Shown here in pieces: positions 53,585 through 62,574 of a DNA stretch of 64,000 nt. A program made the translations under genes and the position numbers. Under the pieces are notes generated by a model. The model did not search any database and was not told the origin of the DNA. It saw only the letters and a program-made list of their open reading frames with translations. The stretch is taken from the NCBI RefSeq assembly GCF_000684975.1, contig NZ_BAXZ01000035.1:8998-72997 (forward strand), written 5' to 3'. How positions within the stretch are numbered: position 1 is the first letter of the stretch; every line of letters starts with the position of its first letter. Source of the stretch: Paraburkholderia acidipaludis NBRC 101816. GTDB lineage: Bacteria > Pseudomonadota > Gammaproteobacteria > Burkholderiales > Burkholderiaceae.

Positions 53585-54952
53585 ATGCGCACTCCATTTC
53601 CCGATCCGGTTTGCTGGTTCGACGGCATGCCCTTGCTGCCGCAGCACTTCCAGACCCAGGCGCTGCACGCGGCGGGTCATGCCGCGCTGCTGGCGAGCGC
53701 GGCGCGTTCCCATTACTGGGGCGTGCTCTCGCTTGAGTACGACGCGGCGGGCCTCGCCCAGGGGCTCGTGCGCATCAGCGCCCTGGAGGCGATCCTGGCC
53801 GATGGCCTTGCGATACGCCACACGCCGCTTGATCCGGTGCTGGAGGTCGACGCGGCCCGCGCGTTCAGCGAGCCCGATGAAGCCGTCACCATCTACCTCG
53901 CGGTGCCGCCGCTTTATCGCAGCGGACAACTGGACCCCCAGGCGGGGCGTTACCGGCAGCGCGAAAGCACGGACGTGCCGGACCTCGTTTCGGGCGGCGA
54001 GCCCGCTTCGATCACCACCTGGTCGCCGCGCCTGCATCTGATGACGGATCTCGGCCGGCACGAATTCGACCGGTTGCCGCTCATGCGCCTCAAACAGCAG
54101 GGCGGCGGCGTGGCCGTGGCGGAATATGCCGCGCCGTGTCCGTTCGTGCGCGCCGACTCGCTGCTCGGCCAGCGTGTGATGCGGGTGCTGATGCGCGTGA
54201 GGGAGAAATGCGTTTTTCTTGCGGGGCGTTTGCAGGCGGCGCAACGGGCGGAGGAGCGCGACGACGCCGCGCTGATCGAGCGTCAGCTGTGCGCGCTCTG
54301 GAGCCGCCTGCCGGAGGTCGAGGCGACGCTCGCCACGGGCGTTGCGCATCCCGCCGAGCTTTACCGCGTGGTCGCCGGCATGGCGGGCGCACTCGCCGCG
54401 CTGCGTCCCGCGCACGGTGTGCCCGCCTTCGCGGCATTCGATTACATGGAGTTGCTGGCATCGTTCGATCCGCTGCTCGAGTGGACCGAGGATGCGCTTG
54501 CGACGATACGGCAAGGCTACCGCGTGCGCGCGTTCAACGCGGAAGGGGGCAATTTCTGGATCGCGCCGCCATTCGGCGGCAGCAGCGGCGGCGTGGCGCG
54601 CGAACTCGTGATCGGTCTGCGTATGCCCCCCGACGCCGGCGAACACGATGCGAGCCAGTGGCTCGATCAGGCGGTAGTGGCATCGCGTCCTCACGTGGCG
54701 ACGCTCGCGCGCCAGCGCATGCGCGGGCTGTCGCGGCGCCGGCTTGCGCGCGAAGAGCGCTCCGCTTACGCCACGGGCGACGATACGACGCTCTTCATGC
54801 TTTCGTCGGAGGAAACCTGGTTCGACCGCACTCAGCCCTTGTGCATCGAGGTGCGGTCGGCCGCCACGGGTCGTGCGCCCTGGGCGGTGCAACTGTTCAC
54901 GCCGTCCGACGACGGGGACGACGACCGCCGATCCGGAGCCGGCAATGTTTGA
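53585..54952 (+). CDS. tssK: T6SS baseplate protein TssK
   Basis: A 455-residue TssK, which connects the baseplate to the TssL/TssM membrane complex. The family start VCWFDGMPLLPQHFQTQALH is clear, as are the central VRADSLLGQRVMRVLMRVREKC and the C-terminal ETWFDRTQPLCIEVRS. It is cytoplasmic. Its stop overlaps the tssL start by 8 bp, indicating translational coupling. Confidence 0.95.
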   Translation: MRTPFPDPVCWFDGMPLLPQHFQTQALHAAGHAALLASAARSHYWGVLSLEYDAAGLAQGLVRISALEAILADGLAIRHTPLDPVLEVDAARAFSEPDEAVTIYLAVPPLYRSGQLDPQAGRYRQRESTDVPDLVSGGEPASITTWSPRLHLMTDLGRHEFDRLPLMRLKQQGGGVAVAEYAAPCPFVRADSLLGQRVMRVLMRVREKCVFLAGRLQAAQRAEERDDAALIERQLCALWSRLPEVEATLATGVAHPAELYRVVAGMAGALAALRPAHGVPAFAAFDYMELLASFDPLLEWTEDALATIRQGYRVRAFNAEGGNFWIAPPFGGSSGGVARELVIGLRMPPDAGEHDASQWLDQAVVASRPHVATLARQRMRGLSRRRLAREERSAYATGDDTTLFMLSSEETWFDRTQPLCIEVRSAATGRAPWAVQLFTPSDDGDDDRRSGAGNV

Positions 54953-56021
54953 CGCCGCCGACAACGATCAGGAGCGCTTGCCGTTGACGCGCGCGTTTGT
55001 CGCGGCGTTTGCGCACGCGGAAGAAGCGCGCGCGCACCTGATCGAGCAGGCCGGACCGGCCGGGGAGATGAGCACTGCTGACGATAGCGGGGAGCGCGTC
55101 GACGCCGGTCAGCAAGCCAATGCGCTGGCCACACAGCTGCAGGTCGCCACGCGCAAGCTCGCGCGCGACGCGATGGCCTGGACGGGGGCGGCGGGCGAAG
55201 CGGACATCGCGGCCGCGCAGTATGCCTATGTCGCGCTGCTCGACGAACGGCTGCTGTTTTCCGCGTGGCCCGGCGCGAGCGCATGGGAAGCGCAGCCGCT
55301 CGAGGCGCGGATCTTCGGTACGCGCGCGGCGGGCGAGCGCGTGCCGGCCGCCATCGAAACCTTGCTTGCGCAACGCGATCCGGCGCAGCGCGACCTCGCG
55401 AATGTCTACCTCGCGTGCCTCACGTTGGGCTTCAAGGGGCGGCTGCGAGGCGAAGCCGGCGCGCTGCGTCACGATCAATTGCGTCATGCGTTGTTCGCCT
55501 TCGCGATGCAGCGCGATCCCGAACCCGAACGCCTTGCCGCGCCGCTCGAACGCGCCGCGCTCGCGCAGGGCGAGGTGCGCCCGCTCGACCAGATGTTTCC
55601 AGACCGCGCGCGCCTCGCGCTCCTCGTGGGAGGCGGTTGCGCGGCGCTCATCGGCATTTCGGAGCTGCTGTGGCTCTTTGCGACGGCGCCCGTGAGGCCC
55701 GCGCTCGATCGGTTCGAAGCGATTTCGCTCGTGGCCGAACGCCCGACCCATGTCGATGCGACCACGACCTCGGGCGTGGTGTTGCCGCGCGCCGGGCGGC
55801 AGGGCGCGGTGCGGCCGTTGGCGCCATACGGCGGCAGTGCGCCGTGGCCTTCCACGGGCGTGCCGCAGACACCTGCTACGCCGACCGTTTCGACGGCGCC
55901 CGCCGAAACGCTCACTCTGGCATCCCCGGCCGAGGTGCAACGGGTCGTTGCCGTCACCGTCGGCGCGCGCGATGGCGGCGACGCGAACCCCTACGCGATG
56001 CAAGCCGGAGCGCGGCCATGA
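54945..56021 (+). CDS. tssL: T6SS membrane-complex protein TssL (DotU-like)
   Basis: A 358-residue inner-membrane protein. The cytoplasmic DotU domain (about 12-215) includes AQYAYVALLDERLLFSAWPG and the FKGRLRGEAGALRH segment. A single transmembrane helix follows (about 224-243, LALLVGGGCAALIGISELLW). The C-terminal 115 residues are Pro/Thr/Ala-rich and probably periplasmic, without an OmpA-type peptidoglycan-binding domain. It overlaps tssK upstream and tssM downstream (ATGA). Confidence 0.9.
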   Translation: MFDAADNDQERLPLTRAFVAAFAHAEEARAHLIEQAGPAGEMSTADDSGERVDAGQQANALATQLQVATRKLARDAMAWTGAAGEADIAAAQYAYVALLDERLLFSAWPGASAWEAQPLEARIFGTRAAGERVPAAIETLLAQRDPAQRDLANVYLACLTLGFKGRLRGEAGALRHDQLRHALFAFAMQRDPEPERLAAPLERAALAQGEVRPLDQMFPDRARLALLVGGGCAALIGISELLWLFATAPVRPALDRFEAISLVAERPTHVDATTTSGVVLPRAGRQGAVRPLAPYGGSAPWPSTGVPQTPATPTVSTAPAETLTLASPAEVQRVVAVTVGARDGGDANPYAMQAGARP

Positions 56022-59000
56022 CGAGCACGCTCGTGACGGTCCTGCTCGTACTCATCGCACTGCTGCTCGCGTGCGTGCTGATTGCGCTGCTCATACGCTG
56101 GTTGCGCGGGCGCGACGAACGCCAGCCGCTGCGCAGTTTCAACGCCGTGATCCGCGCCGTGCATGCCGCCATGGGCGTGCGCGACGCCTACTCCGTGCCG
56201 CGCGTGCTGGCGACGGGAACACCCGCGGCGCTCGACGCGCTCGCGCGCAGCTGGCGCCTCGCGCCGGTCGGCGAGCCGGGCTGGTACGGCCGGGTCTGGA
56301 ACGACGCGGAAGGGATCCTGCTCGCGGAGCCCGGCGACGTGCTCGGCACAGCCGTCGAACGCCGGCGCGGCGCCTGGCGGCGCCTCACGCGCGCGCTGTT
56401 GCGCAACCGTCCCGGTCGGCCGCTCGACGCGCTGCTCTGGGTGATCGCGCACGACACGCTGATCGACGAGAACGGCCAGCCTCACGCGGACACGAATGCG
56501 GCGATCGAGGCCTCGCGGACGCTGATCGCGTTGCAGCGGCAGTTGGGGCAAATGCTGCCGCTCTACGTTGTGGTGACCGGCTGCGATGCCGTGCCGGGCT
56601 TCGACACGCTCGCGGCGCGACTAAAGCGCGTGCGCGCCGAGACGCCGCTGGGCTGGGCTTCGCCATACGCGCCGCGGCGCGCGTTCGAGCCGGCGTGGGT
56701 GGACGACGCTTTCGCCTACCTGTGCCGCGCGCTCGCGGCGACCATCACGGAAATGGGCACGCTGGACGGTGCGCTGGACGGCGATGTATTCCTGCTGCCG
56801 CAGCGCCTCGACGCCCTGCGCGAGCCGCTCTGCGAGCACATCGAACCCGCCTTGCGCGGGGCCGCGGACGGCACCGCGCCGCTCCTGCGCGGGATCTGGT
56901 GCGTGGGCGCGGTGCCGCGCGCGCAGGACGTGCCCGGCGCCGAGCCAGGCGAGCCCGCGGCCGCGGCGGCGCCGGTCTTCGCATCGCGCCTTTGGCACGA
57001 TCTGCTGATGCGGGGGCAAGGGCTCACGATCGCCATTCCGCGCGTGCTCGCCTTGCGGATGCGGCGCTACCGCGTGGCCACCGCGCTGGCGGTCGTAGTG
57101 GGCTGCCTGTGGTGCGTGGGGCTGGGCCTCGCGACCTGGCATGTGCGCAGCGACGCGCACGCGCTGGCGGGCGCCTACGACACGCTGACGCTTGCCGGCG
57201 TGGCCTGGCACGAATCGGCGGCGAGTGACAGCGAAGCGGCGGCAGCGCACGTGCTTGGCAGCGCAGCCGATGCGTTCGTCAAAGTGCCGCGCTGGCAGCT
57301 CTCGACGCTGTTCATGCCGCTTTCCTGGTTAGGCCTGCGGCAGCGGCTCACCGAGGCGCAGCACCACATGTTGAGCGGACTCGTGTTCGCGCCGCTGCGC
57401 GAGCGTCTTGTCAACCGTCTCGCCAGCCTGAACTGCGCGGACACGACCGCGGCGTCCGATCCGTCGGCCAGCGACGCCGCCGCGGCGGGCGGCGCGCGGC
57501 GGCCCCAGGATCTTCCGGAGTACACGGCGGGAACGCGTCTGGTAACGAATGCCGCGCAGACCGAGCGCCTCGTTCAGAGCTACAACGAGCTCGTCGATCC
57601 GGAAAGCGGCAACACCGCGATGCTGGCCCAGCTCATGCACGGAACGGCGGGCACGAGCTTTCCGCCCGATCACGTGCAGGACCGCCCGGCGCTGGACGAA
57701 GCCCTGCGCGCGTTCGGAGCCGATGACGGGGCGCTGCCGTTCGACGGCGCCGATGCGCTCGCGGCGCGCGCTCGCGCGAGCGTCTGCTTCGAGGAGACGT
57801 TCGATCACTGGTTCGACCAGATCTATCTGGACTCCTCACTCACGGAGAACGCGGCACAGATCCAGTCCATGCTGGGCGACCTCAAGGCGCCGGGCGCGAC
57901 GCCCACGACGGCGGCGCTCGACGAACTGGCCACGCGCATCGACACGCTCGCCACCCAGGTCGATACGGCGGACCACGGCTGGGCCGGCGCCCACGGCCAG
58001 GAGATCGTGCCGGGGCTGGGTGTCACCTTCGATACGGCGAAAGGGCTGCACCTGATCGGCGCAGGGCCGGTTGCCGCGGTGCTCGAGCACGAGCAGGGCG
58101 AGCAGAGCGCTTTTGCGGCGCGGTGGCTCGCAAGCGGCAACCTGCCCGGCGTCCTGACCTCGAATACCAGCAGCGGTCTGCAGCTCGCGGAAGATCTGCT
58201 GCCGCTGCGCGACGCGTTGCGAACCTTGCTGGGCCAGTCGTTCGTTTCGGGCGAGGGCGGCGGCGAGCCGCAGATTCGCAGCGTCACGGCGGATTCGGCC
58301 CAGCAGGCGCTCGCGGTGCTGCCCGCGTACAAGCAGTACGCCGCTGGACTGCTCGCCCAGGCGCCCGAGGCGTGGCGCGGCGCGTTGCTCGCCGCGGCCG
58401 GCAATGCCACCGTGCACAGCATGGTGGCGGCGCTATCGGAGCCCGCCGCGCCCGGCACGCCGCGCGACGTGGCATATGTGCCGCAAACGCAGGCGCCGCC
58501 CTTCGACGCGTTGCGCAAGAACGCGCTCGACCTCGTCGATGCGTTCGATTCGCTCGGGCGCACGGACCTCGCGCAGGCGGTCGCGCTGCGCGTGAGCGAT
58601 GCCGCGCTCGGCGTGCTGCGCTCGACCGATGTGCAACTGCAATCGCTTGAGCCGTTTCGACCGCTGCGCGGCGACTTCTCCGGCTGGAACGGCAGCCCGG
58701 GCGGATCGCAGCGAGCCTTCGGCGCGGCATCGCCCGAAGCGCTGCAAACCTACCTCGCCGCGCAAGCCGGCGCCGTCTCCGATGCGGCGGCCGGCGCCGC
58801 CAGCGCGCTCGACTGGCTCGTCACGCAAAACCCGCCGCTGTCCACCGCGGACGCGCATCTCGTGGCCCGCTGGAAGGCGCTGTTCGCCGATCTCACGCAA
58901 TACCGCGCGAGGAGCCCGGCCAGCGCGCTCGTGGCCGTGCCGGCCATCATCTCCAATCAGCTCGACAAGATGGACCTCGACACCTGCGGCGCCTCGCTCG

Positions 59001-59923
59001 CGCAGGCGGAGGTGCCGGCAACGGGCGACGTCATCGCGAGCGCGGGCGTGCAGCTCGTTTCGTCGGCACGCGAGCGCTGCTACCGCTTGCAGATCGGCAC
59101 CGGCATGGACGCATACGAACAGTTGCGCAGCGCATTCGCGCGCAACCTCGCCGGCCGCTTCCCGTTTTCCGCCGACGCGAATGCGCCCGCCGCCGACCTG
59201 CGCCAGACGGCGGCCTTCGTGGCGCTGCTCGATGCGAAGCTCGCGGACGCGCAACGGGGCATCAGCGCGGCCGAGGCGAGCGGCGCCGCGCATCCGGACG
59301 CACAGCAGTTTCTCGCCAAACTCGCGCGGGCGAAACCGTGGCTGGACGCGCTCGTCGCGCGGGGGGCGGACGGCGCGCTCGTGGGCGTCGACGTGGCGGT
59401 GGACTGGCGCATCGATCGCAGCGACGAAACCGGTGCCGACCAGGTGATCCAGTGGTCGATCGAGAGCGGCAGCCAGATGCTCGCGTGGCCCGCCAGCGGC
59501 GGTCCGCCGCTGCGCTGGGCGCCGGGACAGCCCGCCGCGCTGAGCCTGCGCTGGGCCAAGGACGGCCCGTGGCGACCGATGCAGGACGCCGCCCAGCCGA
59601 CCTTGTCGGTCGACGGCGAGGACGCCACCTGGGCCGCCAACGACACCTGGGCGCTGCTGCGTCTCGTGCGCCTTCACGCCGTGCCGGAAGAGGGCGCCGA
59701 GGGCGCGGGCAATGCGCGCATGCTGCTGAGCGTTCCGGTGCGCGATCGCAGCGGCGCCACCCAGACCGCGCGCATGTTCATGCGCGTGGGCATGACGGGA
59801 GCGTCGAAGACCGCGCTCTCGTATCCGGACCTGCCGTTCTCGGCGCCGGGGAGCAGCCTGTATATCCCGCGGACCGTCACTTACGGGCAGTGGCCGGCAG
59901 ACGCCGAAGCGGGGCACGGATGA
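56018..59923 (+). CDS. tssM: T6SS membrane-complex protein TssM (IcmF-like), P-loop lost
   Basis: A 1301-residue inner-membrane protein that spans the periplasm and binds TssJ. An N-terminal transmembrane helix (about 3-28) precedes a cytoplasmic NTPase-like domain, then another helix near residue 350 (ATALAVVVGCLWCVGLGLAT), then a large periplasmic region. Where other TssM proteins have a Walker A motif, this one reads LATGTPAALDALA, with no Gly-Lys-Thr/Ser. The later VVVTGCDAVPGF keeps the shape of the guanine/adenine-recognition loop. ATP hydrolysis by this protein is therefore unlikely. It overlaps tssL and tssA by four bases each. Confidence 0.93.
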   Translation: MTSTLVTVLLVLIALLLACVLIALLIRWLRGRDERQPLRSFNAVIRAVHAAMGVRDAYSVPRVLATGTPAALDALARSWRLAPVGEPGWYGRVWNDAEGILLAEPGDVLGTAVERRRGAWRRLTRALLRNRPGRPLDALLWVIAHDTLIDENGQPHADTNAAIEASRTLIALQRQLGQMLPLYVVVTGCDAVPGFDTLAARLKRVRAETPLGWASPYAPRRAFEPAWVDDAFAYLCRALAATITEMGTLDGALDGDVFLLPQRLDALREPLCEHIEPALRGAADGTAPLLRGIWCVGAVPRAQDVPGAEPGEPAAAAAPVFASRLWHDLLMRGQGLTIAIPRVLALRMRRYRVATALAVVVGCLWCVGLGLATWHVRSDAHALAGAYDTLTLAGVAWHESAASDSEAAAAHVLGSAADAFVKVPRWQLSTLFMPLSWLGLRQRLTEAQHHMLSGLVFAPLRERLVNRLASLNCADTTAASDPSASDAAAAGGARRPQDLPEYTAGTRLVTNAAQTERLVQSYNELVDPESGNTAMLAQLMHGTAGTSFPPDHVQDRPALDEALRAFGADDGALPFDGADALAARARASVCFEETFDHWFDQIYLDSSLTENAAQIQSMLGDLKAPGATPTTAALDELATRIDTLATQVDTADHGWAGAHGQEIVPGLGVTFDTAKGLHLIGAGPVAAVLEHEQGEQSAFAARWLASGNLPGVLTSNTSSGLQLAEDLLPLRDALRTLLGQSFVSGEGGGEPQIRSVTADSAQQALAVLPAYKQYAAGLLAQAPEAWRGALLAAAGNATVHSMVAALSEPAAPGTPRDVAYVPQTQAPPFDALRKNALDLVDAFDSLGRTDLAQAVALRVSDAALGVLRSTDVQLQSLEPFRPLRGDFSGWNGSPGGSQRAFGAASPEALQTYLAAQAGAVSDAAAGAASALDWLVTQNPPLSTADAHLVARWKALFADLTQYRARSPASALVAVPAIISNQLDKMDLDTCGASLAQAEVPATGDVIASAGVQLVSSARERCYRLQIGTGMDAYEQLRSAFARNLAGRFPFSADANAPAADLRQTAAFVALLDAKLADAQRGISAAEASGAAHPDAQQFLAKLARAKPWLDALVARGADGALVGVDVAVDWRIDRSDETGADQVIQWSIESGSQMLAWPASGGPPLRWAPGQPAALSLRWAKDGPWRPMQDAAQPTLSVDGEDATWAANDTWALLRLVRLHAVPEEGAEGAGNARMLLSVPVRDRSGATQTARMFMRVGMTGASKTALSYPDLPFSAPGSSLYIPRTVTYGQWPADAEAGHG

Positions 59924-61005
59924 AGCCGATCTACGACATCGAAGCGCTCGTTCAGCCGATACCGGGCGACACGCCCGGCGGCGTCTCGCTGCTTCACGAT
60001 CCCGCATTCGACGCGATCAAGGCCGCGCGCCGCGAAGACGATCCGGCCTTGCCGGCCGGCATCTGGCAAACCGCGCTGAAAGTGGCCGACTGGGCCGAGG
60101 TCGAGACCGGATGCCGCACGCTGCTGGCGGAGCGTAGCAAGGACCTCACGCTGGCGGCGTGGCTGGGCGAGAGCTGGCTGCATCGATACGGGTGCGGTGC
60201 TTTGCCGGCATGTTTCGAACTGCTGAGCGAACTCTGCACGCGTCATTGGGATAGCCTGCATCCGCTGCCGCGCGATGGCGATTATGGCTTTCGCGCCGCG
60301 CCGCTGGTGTGGATTTCGCAGAACTATCCAACCCTGCTCGCGGGGCGCATTGCGCTGTGTGCCGGGCCGGATGGATCCGCGTTGACGCTTGCGCGCTGGC
60401 TCGCCACGCAGCGCGAGGCCGTTGCGGTGAAGGATCGCAAGGACGTGCCGGCCGCCAGGCGCGAAGAAGCGGCGCGCGCGGCGATGGCGCTCGTGCAGGC
60501 GGTGCTGGCCGCAACGCCCGCCGCGTTGCATGCGCAGCTACAGGCCGTTGGCGCGGCTCGCGAGCCTATCGCGAGACTCGATGCGTGGTGCACGCCGAGG
60601 CTCGGCGCGGAGGCGCCGGGGTTCGCGCCGCTGCTGGAAACGATCGAGCGGATAGAGGGTGTCTTGCGCGAGTGGCTCGCGTTGCATCCCGACTGGAAGG
60701 AGGAAGCGATGGTTGAGGTCGCACCGATTCAGGAGTTGCCGGTGGTTGGCATGCCGGAGAGCCGGCCCGTCGAGCGTATCGACAGGCTGCAGTCGCGGGA
60801 GGAAGCGTACCGGCTGCTGGCTATCGTTGCCGACTATCTGATGCGCTACGAGCCGCATAGCCCCGTGCCTTATATGCTGAAGCGTGCGCTGGACTGGGGG
60901 GCCAAGCCGTTACCCGCATTATTGGTCGAACTGACGACGGGGGAGAGGGGGCGCATGCTGGGCAGCGCCTTGGGACTGCTGCCGGAAGTCGAGGATACGA
61001 AATAG
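59920..61005 (+). CDS. tssA: T6SS protein TssA
   Basis: A 361-residue TssA. It begins MKPIYDIEALVQPIPGDTPGG, with the conserved ImpA N-terminal block continuing through WQTALKVADWAEVETGCRTLL and LAAWLGESWLHRYG. The C-terminal part (SREEAYRLLAIVADYLMRYEPHSPVPYMLKRAL) is of the short TssA type found at the baseplate. It coordinates tube and sheath assembly. It is coupled to tssM by an ATGA overlap and followed 53 bp later by an unknown gene. Confidence 0.93.
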   Translation: MKPIYDIEALVQPIPGDTPGGVSLLHDPAFDAIKAARREDDPALPAGIWQTALKVADWAEVETGCRTLLAERSKDLTLAAWLGESWLHRYGCGALPACFELLSELCTRHWDSLHPLPRDGDYGFRAAPLVWISQNYPTLLAGRIALCAGPDGSALTLARWLATQREAVAVKDRKDVPAARREEAARAAMALVQAVLAATPAALHAQLQAVGAAREPIARLDAWCTPRLGAEAPGFAPLLETIERIEGVLREWLALHPDWKEEAMVEVAPIQELPVVGMPESRPVERIDRLQSREEAYRLLAIVADYLMRYEPHSPVPYMLKRALDWGAKPLPALLVELTTGERGRMLGSALGLLPEVEDTK

Positions 61006-61058
61006 CATTCGCGTAGTTATGCCAGGTATCTGGCGAAGCCGAGGGGAGATCTGCCCGT

Positions 61059-62282
61059 ATGCCGACCATTCTGTCTCAGGAAGCCGCCCTCTATCTCGTC
61101 GATTCCGCCAGCACGGGCCGACCGTGCGACTTCATCGATCGCTTCATTAGCGACAAGAACGCCGATCGACTGTTTTACCGAGGGATGATCTTTGGCACTG
61201 GCAATGTCATCCTTGAATACTTCGCCGGAGCGGCATTGTGGCATTCAATCAAAACCGGGAGACTAGCCGTACCCGAACAACCTCTGGCCAGGCAGCAATT
61301 GTTCAATGAACATTGCAACCTATACAAAAGCAATGGCGGGAACCTTGTGCCGGCGCGTTCCAATAGCTATGTGGCTTTTAGCAAGCACGTTAGCGTTGCA
61401 ACCACCCCCCAGGTTGGGAATCATCCGGATCACGACCTCTCCCTCACATTCACCCCACGGGTGACCGAACCTTTCCAGACCTTCCAGGCGACTGCCGAGC
61501 AGGCCAATTTTTTCACGAAGTTCAATCAGTCGCCCTATTCCGTGAGTCGGACCCCGGCGGACAAGGTCATCCGGGGCATCAAGAAAGATGCGAGCGGATT
61601 GACCCCGACGCCGCCCGAACTGCCCCAGATCGGCAATCTGATTTCCGTGCGTCAATTCATGACCCGCAGAGCGTGCAAATTTCTGCTCTATGACGTCGTA
61701 CTTGACCAACGCGGCGTCATTCATTACGCGCTGGATGAGCTGACGCCCGAACATATCCTGAACAAGACGGCACTTCCGCTCGAAGGGCGCGATCCGCTCG
61801 TCGGGAACAAGGTGCCGGTGTGTACCTCAGAGGTGCGGGAGTTGTTCAGGATGTGGAATTTCTTCCGGAATCACACCGTTTTTTATCGTGAGTTCAAAGT
61901 GGTCGAGCCCATGTGGGTAACGTGCAATGCCGAGGACAAGAAGAAGTGGGCGGAGTACGCCTATCATTTGCTGTCCAGCGAAGCATGGAAGACGCATGAG
62001 CAGCAGAACGCCCAATTCAAAGAGCTTGGCGCGGCCTTTGCGGAATTCTTTTTGGCATTCAGTGAGGCGGATTACGACGCCGCCATTCAGCGCTATCACG
62101 CCGTCGACTACAGACTCTTTCCGAAGTCCGCATTGAAACACCCGTCGCTCGCGTCTGGGGCATTTGTGCCGAATTCGCTCGTCATCCCTCCCCCTCAGGT
62201 CGTCCCTCCCGAGGTCAACACGCCTGTACAGGAGGACCTGAGAGCCTTCTTTGAGTCACTGCATAGCGGCTCGGATTCCTGA
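61059..62282 (+). CDS. Unknown protein encoded directly after tssA; T6SS effector candidate
   Basis: A 407-residue soluble protein with no signal peptide or membrane segment, preceded by GAGGGGAG. No family was firmly recognised, and its base composition is more AT-rich than the tss genes. The N-terminal half has pieces reminiscent of the ADP-ribosyltransferase fold: an aromatic-Arg-Gly motif (DRLFYRGMIFG, about residue 41) and a SNSYVAFSKHVSVA segment (about 102-115). A later acid-rich YALDELTPEHI follows. This likeness is weak and untested. The C terminus is Pro-rich (IPPPQVVPPEVNTP). Position at the end of the T6SS operon suggests a secreted cargo. Confidence 0.7.
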   Translation: MPTILSQEAALYLVDSASTGRPCDFIDRFISDKNADRLFYRGMIFGTGNVILEYFAGAALWHSIKTGRLAVPEQPLARQQLFNEHCNLYKSNGGNLVPARSNSYVAFSKHVSVATTPQVGNHPDHDLSLTFTPRVTEPFQTFQATAEQANFFTKFNQSPYSVSRTPADKVIRGIKKDASGLTPTPPELPQIGNLISVRQFMTRRACKFLLYDVVLDQRGVIHYALDELTPEHILNKTALPLEGRDPLVGNKVPVCTSEVRELFRMWNFFRNHTVFYREFKVVEPMWVTCNAEDKKKWAEYAYHLLSSEAWKTHEQQNAQFKELGAAFAEFFLAFSEADYDAAIQRYHAVDYRLFPKSALKHPSLASGAFVPNSLVIPPPQVVPPEVNTPVQEDLRAFFESLHSGSDS

Positions 62283-62364
62283 GCCGATTTACAGCGGAAG
62301 TGAAGCCGAAGCCCGGTAGTCCATGGGCGCTCGGCGACTGGACTGAATACCTGCCTGCTGCGCT

Positions 62365-62574
62365 TTACCACCCGGGGCTGTGTCCCTGGCACGTCAACAT
62401 GCAGCCGAGCGCCGCCACAGTCCCTACCGCGCCGAGCCCGGCGCCCACGGCGATATTCTCCACGGCGGTTGCGCAGCCCTGAAGCGACAGCGCTGAAGTC
62501 AGGAGTGCCGCAAACACAAGGCGCCTGGCAACACCGCAAAAGACACCGCCAAAAGCACTACGTCCTGTTGACAT
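62365..62574 (-). CDS. Small predicted lipoprotein
   Basis: A 69-residue protein starting MSTGRSAFGG, with a hydrophobic signal ending in the lipobox SLQGC (Cys34). The short mature part is Gly/Ala-rich (VGAGLGAVGTVAALG) and has two further cysteines near the end (CMLTCQG). It converges on the unknown gene after tssA. Function is unknown. A role as immunity lipoprotein for that gene is conceivable, but opposite orientation makes it less likely. Confidence 0.5.
   Translation of the reverse strand: MSTGRSAFGGVFCGVARRLVFAALLTSALSLQGCATAVENIAVGAGLGAVGTVAALGCMLTCQGHSPGW

Noticed and set aside
55265..56017. Upstream extension of the tssM frame through tssL
   Set aside because: tssL is coded in another frame here. 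The TssM start at 56018 gives the expected N-terminal membrane helix and an ATGA overlap.
58433..60007. 524-codon minus-strand frame opposite tssM
   Set aside because: Shadow of tssM third-position GC; Arg/Ala-rich with no domain.
62365..62574. Immunity protein for the candidate effector at 61059-62282
   Set aside because: Opposite orientation, separate promoter region and a generic lipoprotein sequence do not fit the usual effector-immunity pairing; kept only as a small lipoprotein.
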